Of a stretch of DNA of 64,000 nucleotides, positions 27,201 through 36,176 are shown one piece after another. The stretch is from assembly GCA_029562645.1 (NCBI GenBank), contig JAKQUI010000033.1:123146-187145 (forward strand). Direction: 5' to 3'. Both the position numbers and the translations under genes were made by a program. This DNA is from Spirochaetota bacterium (GTDB lineage Bacteria > Spirochaetota > UBA4802 > JAKQUI01). The notes beneath the pieces are model-generated. The model was not told the DNA's origin. It saw nothing but the letters and a program-made list of their open reading frames with translations, and searched no databases. How positions within the stretch are numbered: position 1 is the stretch's first letter; each line of letters begins with the position of its first letter.

Positions 27201-27610
27201 GTCAGCCGGTAGGTCGCCATGCCGCGGCCGGGCAGCCCCAGGCCCTCGTACTTGGTCCAGTATAACGGCACCGGATAGTAGCCGGTGGGCCCGATGGTCC
27301 CGCGGGCGAAATCGGCCGGCGCGAGGAGCCGGTCCCAGTAGAAGGCCCACTTCCCGTTCAGGCGCACGGGCCCGTCCCGGTCGAAGTCCCAATCACGCAG
27401 GTCGAGAACGCCCGATTCGATCGCCGGATAGGCGCGGACCTCGCCCTGCCGTGCGCAGCCGGCAACAAGCGCCGCGCCCATCAGCACCGCGAGGAGGATG
27501 TGCAGGCATTGTACAACCGTTCGCACGCATGCCGATCCGGCACGGCCTTGTTGCCGAGCGCGCCGGTACGGTTCGGATTGTCGATTTCGTGTATGACGTG
27601 AGAACATCAT
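24278..27610 (-). CDS. Hybrid 7TM-DISM histidine kinase-receiver-PP2C phosphatase
   Basis: A 1110-residue signalling protein. The order is: signal region with lipobox-like LVAGC (residues 36-51), 7TMR-DISM extracellular sensor (about 60-190), seven membrane helices (about 215-425), HisKA with phospho-His462 in NTSHELRTPLNG, HATPase (NLVGNAIKF, then TGIGVP and GGTGLGLAI), a receiver with Asp780 in LVLLDVMMP, and a C-terminal SpoIIE/RsbU-type PP2C phosphatase (VGGDLYCVDV near 898, FTDVSGHGVPSALI near 920). It likely senses an outside ligand and controls an anti-sigma antagonist such as a STAS protein. The start is uncertain: ATG at 27610 gives an Arg-rich tail, while GTG at 27526 gives a classic lipoprotein signal. 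Confidence 0.93.
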   Translation of the reverse strand: MMFSRHTRNRQSEPYRRARQQGRAGSACVRTVVQCLHILLAVLMGAALVAGCARQGEVRAYPAIESGVLDLRDWDFDRDGPVRLNGKWAFYWDRLLAPADFARGTIGPTGYYPVPLYWTKYEGLGLPGRGMATYRLTVLAKGAIGEIAIKTPELYTEYRLWVNGAIVDEHGTVAGTGIRFLKPNVFALNVAGSAIDIVLQIKNEAHGNAGIGQNFVIGTAADLFAKRYSVLILEVALSAICFFLGCHHLVLFSFRRAARELLFFGLFCVAIAMRTLLTGETFVMTLLPDFPFAIASRLSTSSIPLMAITFIFFAGALFPALARRAVVYAIAGVHGLYLVMIWTTPTYWYSYAFQHYLHAVTLCMLVILYWVVRSIIAGNRLSYMFLVACGVLFVGAYNDMLFYQQLVDTGYYLSLGFTGFIIIESVMLGIRFSQEYATIRRLSDRLQAVDSLKDEFLANTSHELRTPLNGIIGITESLIDGATGPLPENTVRNLNLIVSSGRRLGMLINDILDFSKMRHDEIVLNRRPTDLRAIVDLVLLTSRSLLKSKPVQMFNRIPADIPLVFADENRLQQVLYNLVGNAIKFTHAGEIAVSARVEAGAPGADMVVVTVSDTGIGVPPDEHDAIFESFRQADGSTARLYGGTGLGLAITRTLVELHGGTIGVESEHGKGAAFSFSLPVATGVADGEIVASETQGIMARVAAVRDALVEDPDALDATPQRATDAEAKGKILVVDDDAVNQKVLANHLLLHGYEVRLASDGFQALELVDGEGGFDLVLLDVMMPRLSGYEVCQRIRERHAASELPVIMLTAKNLLVDLIKGLDTGANDYLGKPFNKRELIARVRTHISLKKASQEARRLYGIDREMKIAREIQMSIVPESLPAVPGLCCAARYLPMAGVGGDLYCVDVTDDGAFAVLFTDVSGHGVPSALIASMVKIAFEVQKPLAARHDCYLQELNRILMPNIRPQFLTACYLYIEPAERRLHYSNAAHPPLLIHRRETGELLSFKPRGKLLGVVDDIACSSEEIPLRTGDRLVLYTDGITEALEAGSDKKLKDVEAHMFGTEAFTAAIRSGAERPAGEFADHLLAELERWTGTNQFNDDVTLMVIDVE

Positions 27611-27622
27611 GCCGCATCACAT

Positions 27623-27652
27623 ATCATACTAAAAACATAAACAGTTTACCAA
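27623..27652 (-). promoter_or_regulatory. Predicted promoter of the hybrid kinase gene
   Basis: Minus strand TTGGTA (27647-27652), 18-bp spacer and TATGAT (27623-27628, 5 of 6 matches). Initiation near 27616 would leave almost no leader for the ATG at 27610, which favours a later start such as GTG at 27526. Confidence 0.45.
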
Positions 27653-27712
27653 CGATGACAAGTGTTTTTTTGCTCCAATGCGAATAATAAAACCGGATGG
27701 CCAGATTTATTA

Positions 27713-27741
27713 TTGAATTTTTTTGGTCTCTTTCGTATATT
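27713..27741 (+). promoter_or_regulatory. Predicted sigma70 promoter of the Cys-rich protein gene
   Basis: TTGAAT (27713-27718), an exact 17-bp spacer and TATATT (27736-27741). The start codon at 27778 lies about 30 nt after the predicted transcription start. It sits in an AT-rich divergent region. Confidence 0.6.
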
Positions 27742-27777
27742 TGTCATGGTGTAGTAACACACCCCCAAGAGGTTTCA

Positions 27778-28347
27778 ATGAACGCACAATGTACAGAAAT
27801 AGAAAAAAGCACTGAGATCGCACAATGCGCCGCATGCGGCAAGGAGCTCGATCTGCTGCTGGCCACTTGCTCCTTCGACCCGGAGAACGAGATTTACCTG
27901 TGCTTCGGGGCCTTGAAGCAGAAAAAGTTCATTTACGGAAAATACACGCACAAACGCTTCGGCGCGCACGTCTACGAAAACCGCTACACCAAGCAGGAAT
28001 GCGCAGACAAGGCCTGCGAGCGCGATATCGCCTCGTTTCTATCGGAGCGGGGACTCACCGAGTACTCGCGGCTCATCACCTGCGAGCGGGGCGTTATGCG
28101 GGCCATCCTGCTCTCGAAGGAGATCGTGAGCTCGCGCAAAGAGGCGCTCGCGGACAGGAGCATGGCCGCGGTGTTCCCCGCGTACCAGGACGGCCAGAAA
28201 TACTTCTGCCATCACGACGCCAAGCGGCGCAACTTCATCTGCGATTGCGGCGAGGAGCTGCTGTCGCTTCAATCCGAGAAGTACCGCCATCTCGTGGGAA
28301 TGGACGACCAGAAGTTCCTGGAATCGCACCTGCCGGGAATGCTCTAG
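27778..28347 (+). CDS. Cysteine-rich soluble protein, unknown
   Basis: A 189-residue protein with several Cys/His groups: CAACG (about residue 17), single Cys near 34 and 44, CADKAC (about 78), and HHDAKRRNFICDCGEEL near the C-terminus. A zinc-binding fold of two or three knuckles is likely. No membrane segment or signal peptide. The ATG at 27778 follows AAGAGGTTTCA and sits about 30 nt after a good promoter. I do not recognise the family. The 188 nt after it hold no other gene. Confidence 0.7.
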   Translation: MNAQCTEIEKSTEIAQCAACGKELDLLLATCSFDPENEIYLCFGALKQKKFIYGKYTHKRFGAHVYENRYTKQECADKACERDIASFLSERGLTEYSRLITCERGVMRAILLSKEIVSSRKEALADRSMAAVFPAYQDGQKYFCHHDAKRRNFICDCGEELLSLQSEKYRHLVGMDDQKFLESHLPGML

Positions 28348-28535
28348 TCTCCCGCCAGCATTCCCCGACATTCGACATCTTCGCGCACGCGTCGCCGGGC
28401 CGCGCCACATGCGCTATCCGACGACACACGGCGAAAAAAAGCTTGAAAGCGAGCGCACAACCCGCAAGGGTCTTACGCAGCCGCAACGCACGCGGGACGA
28501 TCGCGCCGCGCTATCAACCATCACGCGAGGAAGCC

Positions 28536-30536
28536 ATGACAACACGCATCGCACGCATCATCATCGCCGCCGGTCTCGGCCTCGGGCTGTATGCCTGCAG
28601 CGCGCCGCAGGTGAAGATCGACATACGCAATATCGCGCCCGCCGCGCCCGCCCCCTCCGACGGGCTCGTCGCCGGGGCGGCGCGGGTCGACATCACCCCG
28701 CCCCCGGGCATGCCGCTGGCGGGCTATTCGAAGCAGTCGGGCGCCGCCGAGGGCTTCCGGACGCGCTTGTACGCGCGGGCCATCTACATCAAACCGAAAA
28801 CCGGGAAGCCCATCGCGCTGGTGCAGTGCGACCTCCTCTCCGGCTCGCTCATCCTGCACCATCGCGTCGCCGAGCTCGTGGCGAAGGAAACCGGCGTGGG
28901 CGCCGACGCCCTCATGATCGCGGGGACCCACACGCACTCCGGTCCCGGCGGCTACTTTGAGAGCAACTTCTACAACCGGTTCGCCGCCGCCGCGCCCGGA
29001 TTCGACCGGGACTACTTCGACTTCCTCGCCGGGCGCATCGCCGCGGCCATTATGGAAGCGCACACAACGAGCGCGCCGGCGAAGGTCGCCGCCGGGACGA
29101 TGGACTTCACCGGCTTCAGCCGCAACCGCAGCATCGAGGCCTATCGGCACAACGCGACGGTCCCCGAAGCGAAGAAGAACGACATCTTCGCGGCGGTGAA
29201 CCCGTCGCTCCACGTGGTCCGCGTGGACTGCCGCGACGAGTTGGGCCGCTTCGTGCCGCGCGCCGCCTTTTCCAGCTATTCGATCCACGCGACGGTGATC
29301 CCGAACTCGAACCGCCTGTACAACGCCGACGTCTTCGCCGCCGTGACGCGCGAGTTCGAGCGACTGGCGCGCGAGCGGCTCGGCGCGGGCGAGGACTTCG
29401 TCCACGCGGCCGCGAACGGAACTCACGGCGACAACTCGCCGAACTACCGCGATGCGCGCGATTTCCCCGAGGCGCGCCGCCTGGGGAGCGCGCTCGCCGC
29501 CCGTCAGTTCGAGCTCTTTAGCGCGCTCGGCGCGAAGCTTTCCGACGAAGCCGCCTGCCGCGCCATCGCGCGCGAGATCGACCTGGCCACAAACCGCTCG
29601 ATCGGCGGCGTGTCGCTCGCGAGCGAGCCCAAAGTGGGCAACGCCCTCCTCGCGGGGGCCCCGGACGGCCGCACGCCCGTGGTGGGCTGCCTGCCCTTTT
29701 TCGCCCCGGGGTGGCCGCGCTGGTTCTTCACCGGCGGCGAGCAGGGACACAAGCGCATCGCGGCGGGTCCGCTGCAGCCGATCATCCTCCCCAAAGAGGA
29801 CTTCCCGCATCTTCTCTACCTGCAATTGATCCAGGTCGGAAACACCGTGCTCGCCCCCCTTCCCTTCGAGATAACAACGGAATCGGGGCGGCGGATCGCG
29901 GCGCAGTGCGCCTCGGCCTTCACGGGCGCCGCGCCGGTCGTCGTCGCGCCCATCAGCGTATCGAACGGCTACTTCGGCTATGTGACCACGCCCGAGGAAT
30001 ACGCCCGCCAATACTACGAGGGCGGGCACACGCTCTACGGCCCGAACACGCAACCGTTCCTCGCGGCGCATGCCGCGGACCTCGCGCGAGCGCTTATTAA
30101 CGGTGCGCCGTCGTCACTCCCAACCTCGTGGTCCTTCACGCTCGAGGGCGAACCCTTCGTTCCGAAATCGGGCGATGCGATCGTTCGCCGCTCGCCGCAG
30201 GGAGCGCCGGAGTTCGAGCAGGGCGCACGCGGCATCGAGGCGTCGTGGCGCTTTCGCTGGATCGACGCGCCCCCGCGCGCGATGGCGTTCGACCGGCCCC
30301 TGGTGCGCATCGAGTCGAGCCCCGATGGAAAAACATGGACGCCGCTGGCCGTCGCCGGGACGCCGATGGACGACGGCGGGTACGATCTCTCGGTCCGGCT
30401 GGTTACGAAATACGCTGAGGGACATCTCTACGAGGCGCGGTGGCACAATCCGGCCCGAAACGGCGGCCAGTACCGATTCGTGATCCTCCCGCGCACGCCG
30501 GGCGGCGAGGCGCTTCGTTCGGCGGCGTTCAAATAA
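28536..30536 (+). CDS. Neutral/alkaline non-lysosomal ceramidase-like lipoprotein
   Basis: A 666-residue member of the neutral ceramidase family, which cleaves the amide bond of ceramides. The signal peptide has a lipobox ending LYAC (Cys21), so it is probably a lipoprotein facing the periplasm or surface. Family landmarks are [17 protein letters not shown] (about 50), [12 protein letters not shown] with metal-binding His (about 130), [10 protein letters not shown] (about 250) and [11 protein letters not shown] (about 297). The C-terminal 150 residues form the usual beta-rich domain. The ATG at 28536 follows GCGAGGAAGCC. Many bacterial members act on other amides or esters, so the substrate is open. 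Confidence 0.85.
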   Translation: MTTRIARIIIAAGLGLGLYACSAPQVKIDIRNIAPAAPAPSDGLVAGAARVDITPPPGMPLAGYSKQSGAAEGFRTRLYARAIYIKPKTGKPIALVQCDLLSGSLILHHRVAELVAKETGVGADALMIAGTHTHSGPGGYFESNFYNRFAAAAPGFDRDYFDFLAGRIAAAIMEAHTTSAPAKVAAGTMDFTGFSRNRSIEAYRHNATVPEAKKNDIFAAVNPSLHVVRVDCRDELGRFVPRAAFSSYSIHATVIPNSNRLYNADVFAAVTREFERLARERLGAGEDFVHAAANGTHGDNSPNYRDARDFPEARRLGSALAARQFELFSALGAKLSDEAACRAIAREIDLATNRSIGGVSLASEPKVGNALLAGAPDGRTPVVGCLPFFAPGWPRWFFTGGEQGHKRIAAGPLQPIILPKEDFPHLLYLQLIQVGNTVLAPLPFEITTESGRRIAAQCASAFTGAAPVVVAPISVSNGYFGYVTTPEEYARQYYEGGHTLYGPNTQPFLAAHAADLARALINGAPSSLPTSWSFTLEGEPFVPKSGDAIVRRSPQGAPEFEQGARGIEASWRFRWIDAPPRAMAFDRPLVRIESSPDGKTWTPLAVAGTPMDDGGYDLSVRLVTKYAEGHLYEARWHNPARNGGQYRFVILPRTPGGEALRSAAFK

Positions 30537-30553
30537 CGCACGGGCGGTACGGA

Positions 30554-30581
30554 TCGACACAACGTATTTGTGTTGATATTT
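30554..30581 (+). terminator. Possible rho-independent terminator after ceramidase gene
   Basis: Nine-bp stem TCGACACAA / TTGTGTTGA with loop CGTAT (30554-30576, one G-U pair), followed by TATTTTC, starting 18 nt after the stop codon. Confidence 0.5.
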
Positions 30582-30622
30582 TCATCGCCCCCGCGCACCC
30601 TTGGAATCGGAAGGAACACGGG

Positions 30623-31903
30623 ATGATACAGAACCAGAAAGAATCCCGGCTGCATCGCGTTTCCACGGGCATCGTTCTCTGCGCGCCGATTGCACTCGCG
30701 CTCGCCTCGGCGCTCTACTATGCGGCCGATATCGCCACCGATCCCGACCGCTCGGGGACGCTCTTTGTCGCCTATAGCGGCGCATCGCTCGGCATCGCCA
30801 TCATCGCCATCGCATATCTTTTCATTCGGCACCGGCTGATCCGCTCCGCGGAACGGCGCATGTCCGGGCGCTTGCGCGCGATCGCCGCAGGGAATCCCGC
30901 GGACCCGGCGGCTCATTCGGGCGAACTCCGCGAGCTCGCCGCCGCGCTGGACGAGACCGCCGGCGCGTTCAGCGGCCGCACCGCGCTCCTCGCCGAGACG
31001 GCGGACCGGCTCTCGGAGCGTGCGGCGATGATCACCGGGGACACGGCCGCCTCCCTCGACCAGGTGAAGGAACAGGCGCTCGCGATCATCCAGGTGGGGG
31101 CGTCCATCGAGTCGATCGCGGCAGGCGTGAACGGCGTGGCCGAGCTCTCGGCGCGCCAGTCCGAGGAGCTGCAGCTCCTGGTGCGCCTCATCGAGAGCCT
31201 GATAGAGACGGCGGAGACCGTTGCGCGCAATATCGAGGCGGAGGTCGATTCCACCGGGCGGGTGGCCGAGAGCGCGGGAAAAGGCCAGGCGGAGCTCGAC
31301 GCGACCGCGCGGGAGATGCTGGGCGTGATCGACGACACGAAGTCGATCGGCGAGGTGCTGGGCGTCATCAACGACATCTCCGACAAGATCAACCTGCTGT
31401 CGCTGAACGCCTCCATCGAGGCGGCGCGGGCCGGGGAGTCGGGGCGCAGCTTCGCCGTGGTGGCCGGAGAGATCGCCAAGCTCGCCGACCAGACCGCCGC
31501 GAGCGTCAAGGACATCGGCGCGATCCTCGACGAGAAGAACGCAGTCCTGGCGCGCAACACGCAGGCCATCCAGCAGGCGGTTGCCGCGTCGGGCGAGGTG
31601 ATGCGCCGGATCCAGGACATCAGCCGCGACGTGCACCGCATGGCCGCGACCGTCCGCGACCAGTCCCAGCTCAACACCATCGTCGCCGGGAAGGCGCAGA
31701 CGATCAAGGCCACGTCGGAGGAAATCGACGATCTCACGGTGGACCAGAAGGTGGCCGTGTACGACGTGCTGGACAACGTGAACGCCATCAACGCCGTCTT
31801 CAAGGAAAACCTGAAGACCATGAACGCCATCCTCGCGCGGGCGAACGAGCTCACCGCCGCGGTGCAGGACTTCCTCGCCATCATCGCGAACCGCGCCAAC
31901 TGA
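30623..31903 (+). CDS. Methyl-accepting-chemotaxis-like membrane protein
   Basis: A 426-residue protein with two N-terminal membrane helices (residues 15-37 and 49-69) separated by only about 11 residues, so it has no real periplasmic sensor. A long coiled coil follows with the MCP signalling tip region [20 protein letters not shown] (about residue 255), close to the consensus for CheA/CheW contact. It lacks a visible C-terminal CheR-binding pentapeptide. It may sense membrane or cytosolic state. No chemotaxis genes are beside it. The ATG at 30623 follows GGAAGGAACACGGG. Confidence 0.85.
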   Translation: MIQNQKESRLHRVSTGIVLCAPIALALASALYYAADIATDPDRSGTLFVAYSGASLGIAIIAIAYLFIRHRLIRSAERRMSGRLRAIAAGNPADPAAHSGELRELAAALDETAGAFSGRTALLAETADRLSERAAMITGDTAASLDQVKEQALAIIQVGASIESIAAGVNGVAELSARQSEELQLLVRLIESLIETAETVARNIEAEVDSTGRVAESAGKGQAELDATAREMLGVIDDTKSIGEVLGVINDISDKINLLSLNASIEAARAGESGRSFAVVAGEIAKLADQTAASVKDIGAILDEKNAVLARNTQAIQQAVAASGEVMRRIQDISRDVHRMAATVRDQSQLNTIVAGKAQTIKATSEEIDDLTVDQKVAVYDVLDNVNAINAVFKENLKTMNAILARANELTAAVQDFLAIIANRAN

Positions 31904-31961
31904 GATCACCGGCGCCGGACCGCGAAGGACGCTCCGCGGAGGCATATAAGTCGCATAACGC

Positions 31962-31995
31962 ACACGGCATCCGGGGAAACCGCCGGATGCCGTGT
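31962..31995. terminator. Long perfect hairpin between convergent genes
   Basis: A perfect 13-bp inverted repeat (ACACGGCATCCGG / CCGGATGCCGTGT) with an 8-nt loop, between the chemoreceptor-like gene (plus) and the secreted-protein gene (minus). No T-run follows on either strand. It is best read as a bidirectional U-less terminator or mRNA end protector. Confidence 0.55.
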
Positions 31996-32020
31996 ATCGT
32001 CGCATGCGAACGCCGTATGG

Positions 32021-32791
32021 CTATTTTATCACGGCAGTGAGCGACCGAAGGTTTATCTTCCGGGCCATGTCCTGGACCGTCGAGGCCGACTGTCCGAACA
32101 CGACGATCTCGATGGCCTGCGGCGAGGTGTTCGCGGCGTTCTTCTGGCTGTCCGCGAGGGCGATACTTCCGCCGCTCGAGGTCCACCGCCCGAGATAGAT
32201 GGCGACGGTCGTCTGATTCGCGCTCTCGCACATGAACGCGTATTTCGCCCCCGGGATCGACACCGGCTTACACTCGGAGCCCAGGGTGACCGACGATGAG
32301 CCGTTGCACCGATACCGGACCGTCACGCTCACGCCCTCCGCGGGGGTGGCGCCCTTCTGAAGCGCCTCCATCTCCTTCTGGAGCTCCTCGGCGCGCTTGG
32401 TGTCGCCCCGCTGCATGGCGGCGGCGATCTCCATCGCGATCTGCGTCATGCGCTGGCTGCCCATCTTGCTCCCCATCTCCATGGCGTTCTTCATGCTGTA
32501 GAAGGCGCTTTCGAACTCGTAAAACACCGGGCAGCCCGGCGCGCCGGCGATCCAGGCGGGAAGCTTCGCGGCGTCCGGGGCCTGTTGCAGCTTCCAGCCC
32601 TTCGGCGCGGCGGGAAGCGAACCCTTCAGCACTGCAAAAACGCCGTTGACGGCGGCTTTCTCCGCTCCGTTCAGAGCCCGCTTGGAATCGCACTCGCGCC
32701 CGCCATCGGCGCCGCCGCGCGTCGCGGAAAATACCAGCACCAGGCCGGCACTAATGAGGGTTGAAACTACACATCGAGTTGTTTTTTTCAT
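32021..32791 (-). CDS. Secreted protein, unknown
   Basis: A 256-residue protein with a signal peptide (residues 1-28). The mature part has a helical middle (about 95-150) rich in Met, Glu and Lys, including MEMGSKMGSQRMTQ, and a C-terminal domain with two Cys (in YRCNGSS and GSECKP) plus a third in FMCESAN. It is probably periplasmic. The RBS AAAGGAGCGTGGT supports the ATG. I do not recognise the family. The 286-nt gap upstream carries its promoter and no gene. Confidence 0.7.
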   Translation of the reverse strand: MKKTTRCVVSTLISAGLVLVFSATRGGADGGRECDSKRALNGAEKAAVNGVFAVLKGSLPAAPKGWKLQQAPDAAKLPAWIAGAPGCPVFYEFESAFYSMKNAMEMGSKMGSQRMTQIAMEIAAAMQRGDTKRAEELQKEMEALQKGATPAEGVSVTVRYRCNGSSSVTLGSECKPVSIPGAKYAFMCESANQTTVAIYLGRWTSSGGSIALADSQKNAANTSPQAIEIVVFGQSASTVQDMARKINLRSLTAVIK

Positions 32792-32846
32792 ACCACGCTC
32801 CTTTTTTTGTGGCCGATTGTCATCGGCAATTTGCTACAAGCGCGAA

Positions 32847-32873
32847 ACCATACCCCGACGCCGGCATTGTCAA
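32847..32873 (-). promoter_or_regulatory. Possible promoter of the secreted-protein gene
   Basis: Minus-strand TTGACA (32868-32873, perfect) and TATGGT (32847-32852, 4 of 6) with a short 15-bp spacer. Confidence 0.4.
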
Positions 32874-33077
32874 TCCGAAATGCATCGGCCGGCGGTCGAT
32901 TGTGCTCAGCGGGGACATGGTTCGGCTCTGTCGCATTCGGAGCGTGACGGAGCGCGCTGCCAAGGCGCGACACGCAAAAAATGGTTTACGGCGGTATTGT
33001 TTCCGGAAAGGAGTATCCGGTGCGGCGATCATCTGTCCACAGGAACACGATGATACGAACAAAACGGGAAACCAGCC

Positions 33078-35291
33078 ATGAACGGAACGGTGCTTATCGT
33101 CGAGGATGAGGGCATAATCGCGGACGATATTGCCGAGATTCTCACGCGGGAAAACTATGCGGTATGCGGCATCGTGGCGTGCGGCGACGAAGCCGTCACG
33201 GCCGCTCGAACGCTGCGCCCGGACATCGTGCTTATGGACATCATGCTGCCGGGCGAGCTGGACGGCGTCGATGCCGCGGCGCTGATCACGCGGATCGGCA
33301 TCCCGGTCGTGTTCGTCACGGCGCACTCGAACGAGCTCCTGATGAAACGCGCGATGGACGTTCTGCCGTACGGCTATCTGGTCAAGCCCATCAACCGGCG
33401 GGAACTGCTCGCGGTCGTCGGCCTGTCGATCAAGCGGCACATCTCGGAGCGCGGAGCGCGCGCGAGCGAACGGGCGGGCCCCGCGGGTCGCGATCCCAGT
33501 GGAGCGGCGTTCGCGGGGACGAGCGCGGGGATCGCCATCGACGACGGCGATCGATCTCGAACCGCGCTCCTTGCGGACATCATCGACGGACTGCCCCACC
33601 TGGTGTGCCGGTTTACCGACGACCTCCTGCTCACCTATGCGAACAAAGCGTATTGCGCGTTTTTCGGGAAACCGATCGATGCCGCTGCGGGCGCGCGCTT
33701 CCTCGACGTTCTACCCGCCGCCGAGCGAGCGATGCTGCAAAACCACATCGACCTCATTCGTCAGACGATGACCGAACGGGAATACTTCGCTGAAATCTCC
33801 GCGGAGGACGGATCGTCGAAATGGATAAAATGGACCACCCGGCCGATCATCGCCGCCGACGGCCGAACGACCGGGTTTCAATCCGTCGGCGAGGACATCA
33901 CGCCGCTCAAATCGGCGCTCGAGCGGCTGAAGGCGGCCGAAGAGAAGTTCGCGCGCGCGTTTCATCACAGCCCGGTCATGGGCAGCATCACGCGGATGAG
34001 CGACGGGACCTTCCTTGAAATCAACGACAGCTACGAAGGCATAACCGGTTATTCCAGAGGCGAACTCATCGGCCGCACGGCGGTCGAGATCGGCATATGG
34101 AGCTCGGAGGCCAGGGAAAAGGCCCTGGCGCTGGTACGAAGCAACGGGCATCTCAGGAACCACGAAGTCGAGATAACCTGCAAATCGGGCGAGGCGAGGA
34201 CCGTGCTGCTGTCCATTGAGCCGATACTGATCGACCGGGAGCCGGTCAGCATCGGCATGGCCGTCGACATCACCGAGCGGAAGCGCGTTGAGGCCGAGCT
34301 GCGGCATCGCGAAGACATGCTCACGCGATTGATTGAAAACGCCTCGGGGGTCGTTGCGCTCCAGGACCTTCGCGGGAACATCCTCTTCGCCGCGGGATCG
34401 GTGCGCTGCGCCCGTTCGCCGCACCCGGCGGCGGCGCATCCGGGAAGCCCCGCCTTCGACCGGCTGATGGAGGCGATACGGCCGCTCGACAGCGCGGTCC
34501 TGGACGAGAGGACCGAGATCGTCGAAGAGCGCCCGATCGTCCACGATTCGGGCACGTGCTACTTTCTGGTGCAGAAATACCCCATCCGGGACGAACACGC
34601 CGCCATAACCGCGATCGGGACGATCGCCCGGGACATCACCGATGTGCGCACTCTGGAGAAGGAAGCGCTCATGGCGGCCGCCGCGGAGCGGCAGCGGATC
34701 AGCCACAGGCTCCACGACGACCTCGGGCAGCGTCTTTCGTATCTCGGGTTCGCCATGGAATCGGTGCGAAAATCCATCACCCAGCCGACGCCGGCGCAAC
34801 GGAAGGACCTGCGCGAGATCTCGAGGATCATCACCGAAGCGATCGAGTACGCGAAGGACACGGCCAGGGAAATGCACCCGGTAACGGCCGACACCGAGCG
34901 ATTTATACATTCGCTCAGGGACTTTATCACTCAGAACGAGCGAATATACAAAAAGGCGGTGCGCGTCGACATCGCCTGCAGACTCGAGGGGCTGGGCGAT
35001 TTCATCTGCGACACGCTGTATTCGATACTGACGGAAGGCATCCATAACGCCCTCAAGCACGGCGACGGGGACGTGACGCTGCGGATCCGCCGCGCGAACG
35101 ACGCGCTCGAGGTCCTGCTGGAGAATCCAATCGCGCCCGCAACGGGAGGCGCGGCGGCGGGCGGCGGGATGGGCCTCGGGATACTGCGGCATCGAGCGGT
35201 CCTGATCGGCGCGTCGCTGGCGACGGGTGTCGCGGATGGCCGGTTTGCGCTTTCAATCGCGCTTCCGCTGGCGGGCCGGCGCGCGGAATAG
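33078..35291 (+). CDS. Receiver-PAS-PAS-PAS sensor histidine kinase (HisKA_3)
   Basis: A 737-residue cytosolic protein. An N-terminal receiver has Asp54 in IVLMDIML and Lys in YGYLVKPIN. About three PAS domains follow (starts near 170, 290 and 410; ITGYSRGELIG is typical). The C-terminal kinase is of the NarX/DesK kind: HisKA_3 motif RISHRLHDDLGQ with likely phospho-His546, and an ATPase end GGGMGLGILRHR. HisKA_3 kinases normally act on LuxR-type regulators, and one lies 113 nt downstream (35405). The receiver is close to that of the PP2C protein at 41616. Confidence 0.92.
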   Translation: MNGTVLIVEDEGIIADDIAEILTRENYAVCGIVACGDEAVTAARTLRPDIVLMDIMLPGELDGVDAAALITRIGIPVVFVTAHSNELLMKRAMDVLPYGYLVKPINRRELLAVVGLSIKRHISERGARASERAGPAGRDPSGAAFAGTSAGIAIDDGDRSRTALLADIIDGLPHLVCRFTDDLLLTYANKAYCAFFGKPIDAAAGARFLDVLPAAERAMLQNHIDLIRQTMTEREYFAEISAEDGSSKWIKWTTRPIIAADGRTTGFQSVGEDITPLKSALERLKAAEEKFARAFHHSPVMGSITRMSDGTFLEINDSYEGITGYSRGELIGRTAVEIGIWSSEAREKALALVRSNGHLRNHEVEITCKSGEARTVLLSIEPILIDREPVSIGMAVDITERKRVEAELRHREDMLTRLIENASGVVALQDLRGNILFAAGSVRCARSPHPAAAHPGSPAFDRLMEAIRPLDSAVLDERTEIVEERPIVHDSGTCYFLVQKYPIRDEHAAITAIGTIARDITDVRTLEKEALMAAAAERQRISHRLHDDLGQRLSYLGFAMESVRKSITQPTPAQRKDLREISRIITEAIEYAKDTAREMHPVTADTERFIHSLRDFITQNERIYKKAVRVDIACRLEGLGDFICDTLYSILTEGIHNALKHGDGDVTLRIRRANDALEVLLENPIAPATGGAAAGGGMGLGILRHRAVLIGASLATGVADGRFALSIALPLAGRRAE

Positions 35292-35304
35292 CCGGATCCT
35301 GTTA

Positions 35305-35333
35305 TTGACACGCGAAATGCGTTTCGATAACTA
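35305..35333 (+). promoter_or_regulatory. Possible promoter of the LuxR-type regulator
   Basis: TTGACA (35305-35310, perfect) lies 14 nt after the kinase stop codon. The matching -10, TAACTA at a 17-bp distance, is poor. It may give the regulator a separate transcript. Confidence 0.35.
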
Positions 35334-35404
35334 TTCCGCACAGACTTCGATGCCTGCGGCATCACCGAAAAAATCGGCACGAGACCCCGGAAGGAAGCGC
35401 TGCC

Positions 35405-36085
35405 ATGAACAACGAAACGGGCGTATCGATCGTCATCGTCGAGGACCATCCCCTGATGCGGAAGGGCATCAAGAAGGTGATCGAGGACGAAGCCGCCATG
35501 CGCGTGGTGGGCGAAGCGGTGTCCGCGAACGACGCGATCGCGATCATCGCGCGCGAGGAACCGGACATCGTCATCGTGGACATTTCCCTCGACGCGGAGG
35601 CCTCGGGAATCGACCTCATCACCACCATGCGCTCGCGGGGCATCGCGTCGAAATCGATCGTCCTGTCCATGCACACCGAGGCCTATTATGTCGAGCGGGC
35701 CATTCGGGCCGGCGCCATGGGATACCTGTCCAAGAGCGACGCGCCCGCGTCGATCATTGACGCGATCATGGCCGTCATGAGCGGGAAGCTGTACGTGAGC
35801 GGCCGCATATCGGGCGATCTCATCAGGGGCCTTCTCGACGGCGCCGAAAAGGCCGATGGGGCGCCGGTGGACCTCCTTTCGAACCGCGAGCTCATGGTTT
35901 TTGAGATGATCGGCGCGGGTTACAAATCCCTCGAAATTGCCGGCAAGCTCAACATCAGCGTGAACACGGTCGAGGCGCACCGGAAAAAAATCCGGGCGAA
36001 GCTCGGCTGCGCCAGCTCCGGCGAGCTGACCCGCCACGCGATCGCCTGGCTCCACGCGAACAATCGCCCCGCGCCGCTTCCGTAA
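35405..36085 (+). CDS. NarL/FixJ (LuxR-type) response regulator
   Basis: A 226-residue regulator. The receiver has Asp59 in IVIVDISL and the Lys in GYLSKSD. The DNA-binding domain is a LuxR HTH (about 158-222): LLSNRELMVFEMIGAGYKS then SVNTVEAHRKKI. It should bind DNA after phosphorylation, most likely by the HisKA_3 kinase just upstream. Targets are not visible here. The ATG follows GGAAGCGCTGCC. Confidence 0.95.
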   Translation: MNNETGVSIVIVEDHPLMRKGIKKVIEDEAAMRVVGEAVSANDAIAIIAREEPDIVIVDISLDAEASGIDLITTMRSRGIASKSIVLSMHTEAYYVERAIRAGAMGYLSKSDAPASIIDAIMAVMSGKLYVSGRISGDLIRGLLDGAEKADGAPVDLLSNRELMVFEMIGAGYKSLEIAGKLNISVNTVEAHRKKIRAKLGCASSGELTRHAIAWLHANNRPAPLP

Positions 36086-36176
36086 AATAACCATTTCCGG
36101 TGATTGCGCTCCCGGGCGTTTGCGTGTACTCTCGCCGGGAATACGCGCCGGCGCGCGCGCACGGCAGGGACACCCC

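Noticed and set aside
26867-27265. Plus-strand open frame of 132 codons inside the hybrid kinase gene
   Set aside because: Antisense shadow caused by high GC content; composition is His/Arg/Asp-rich with no domain.
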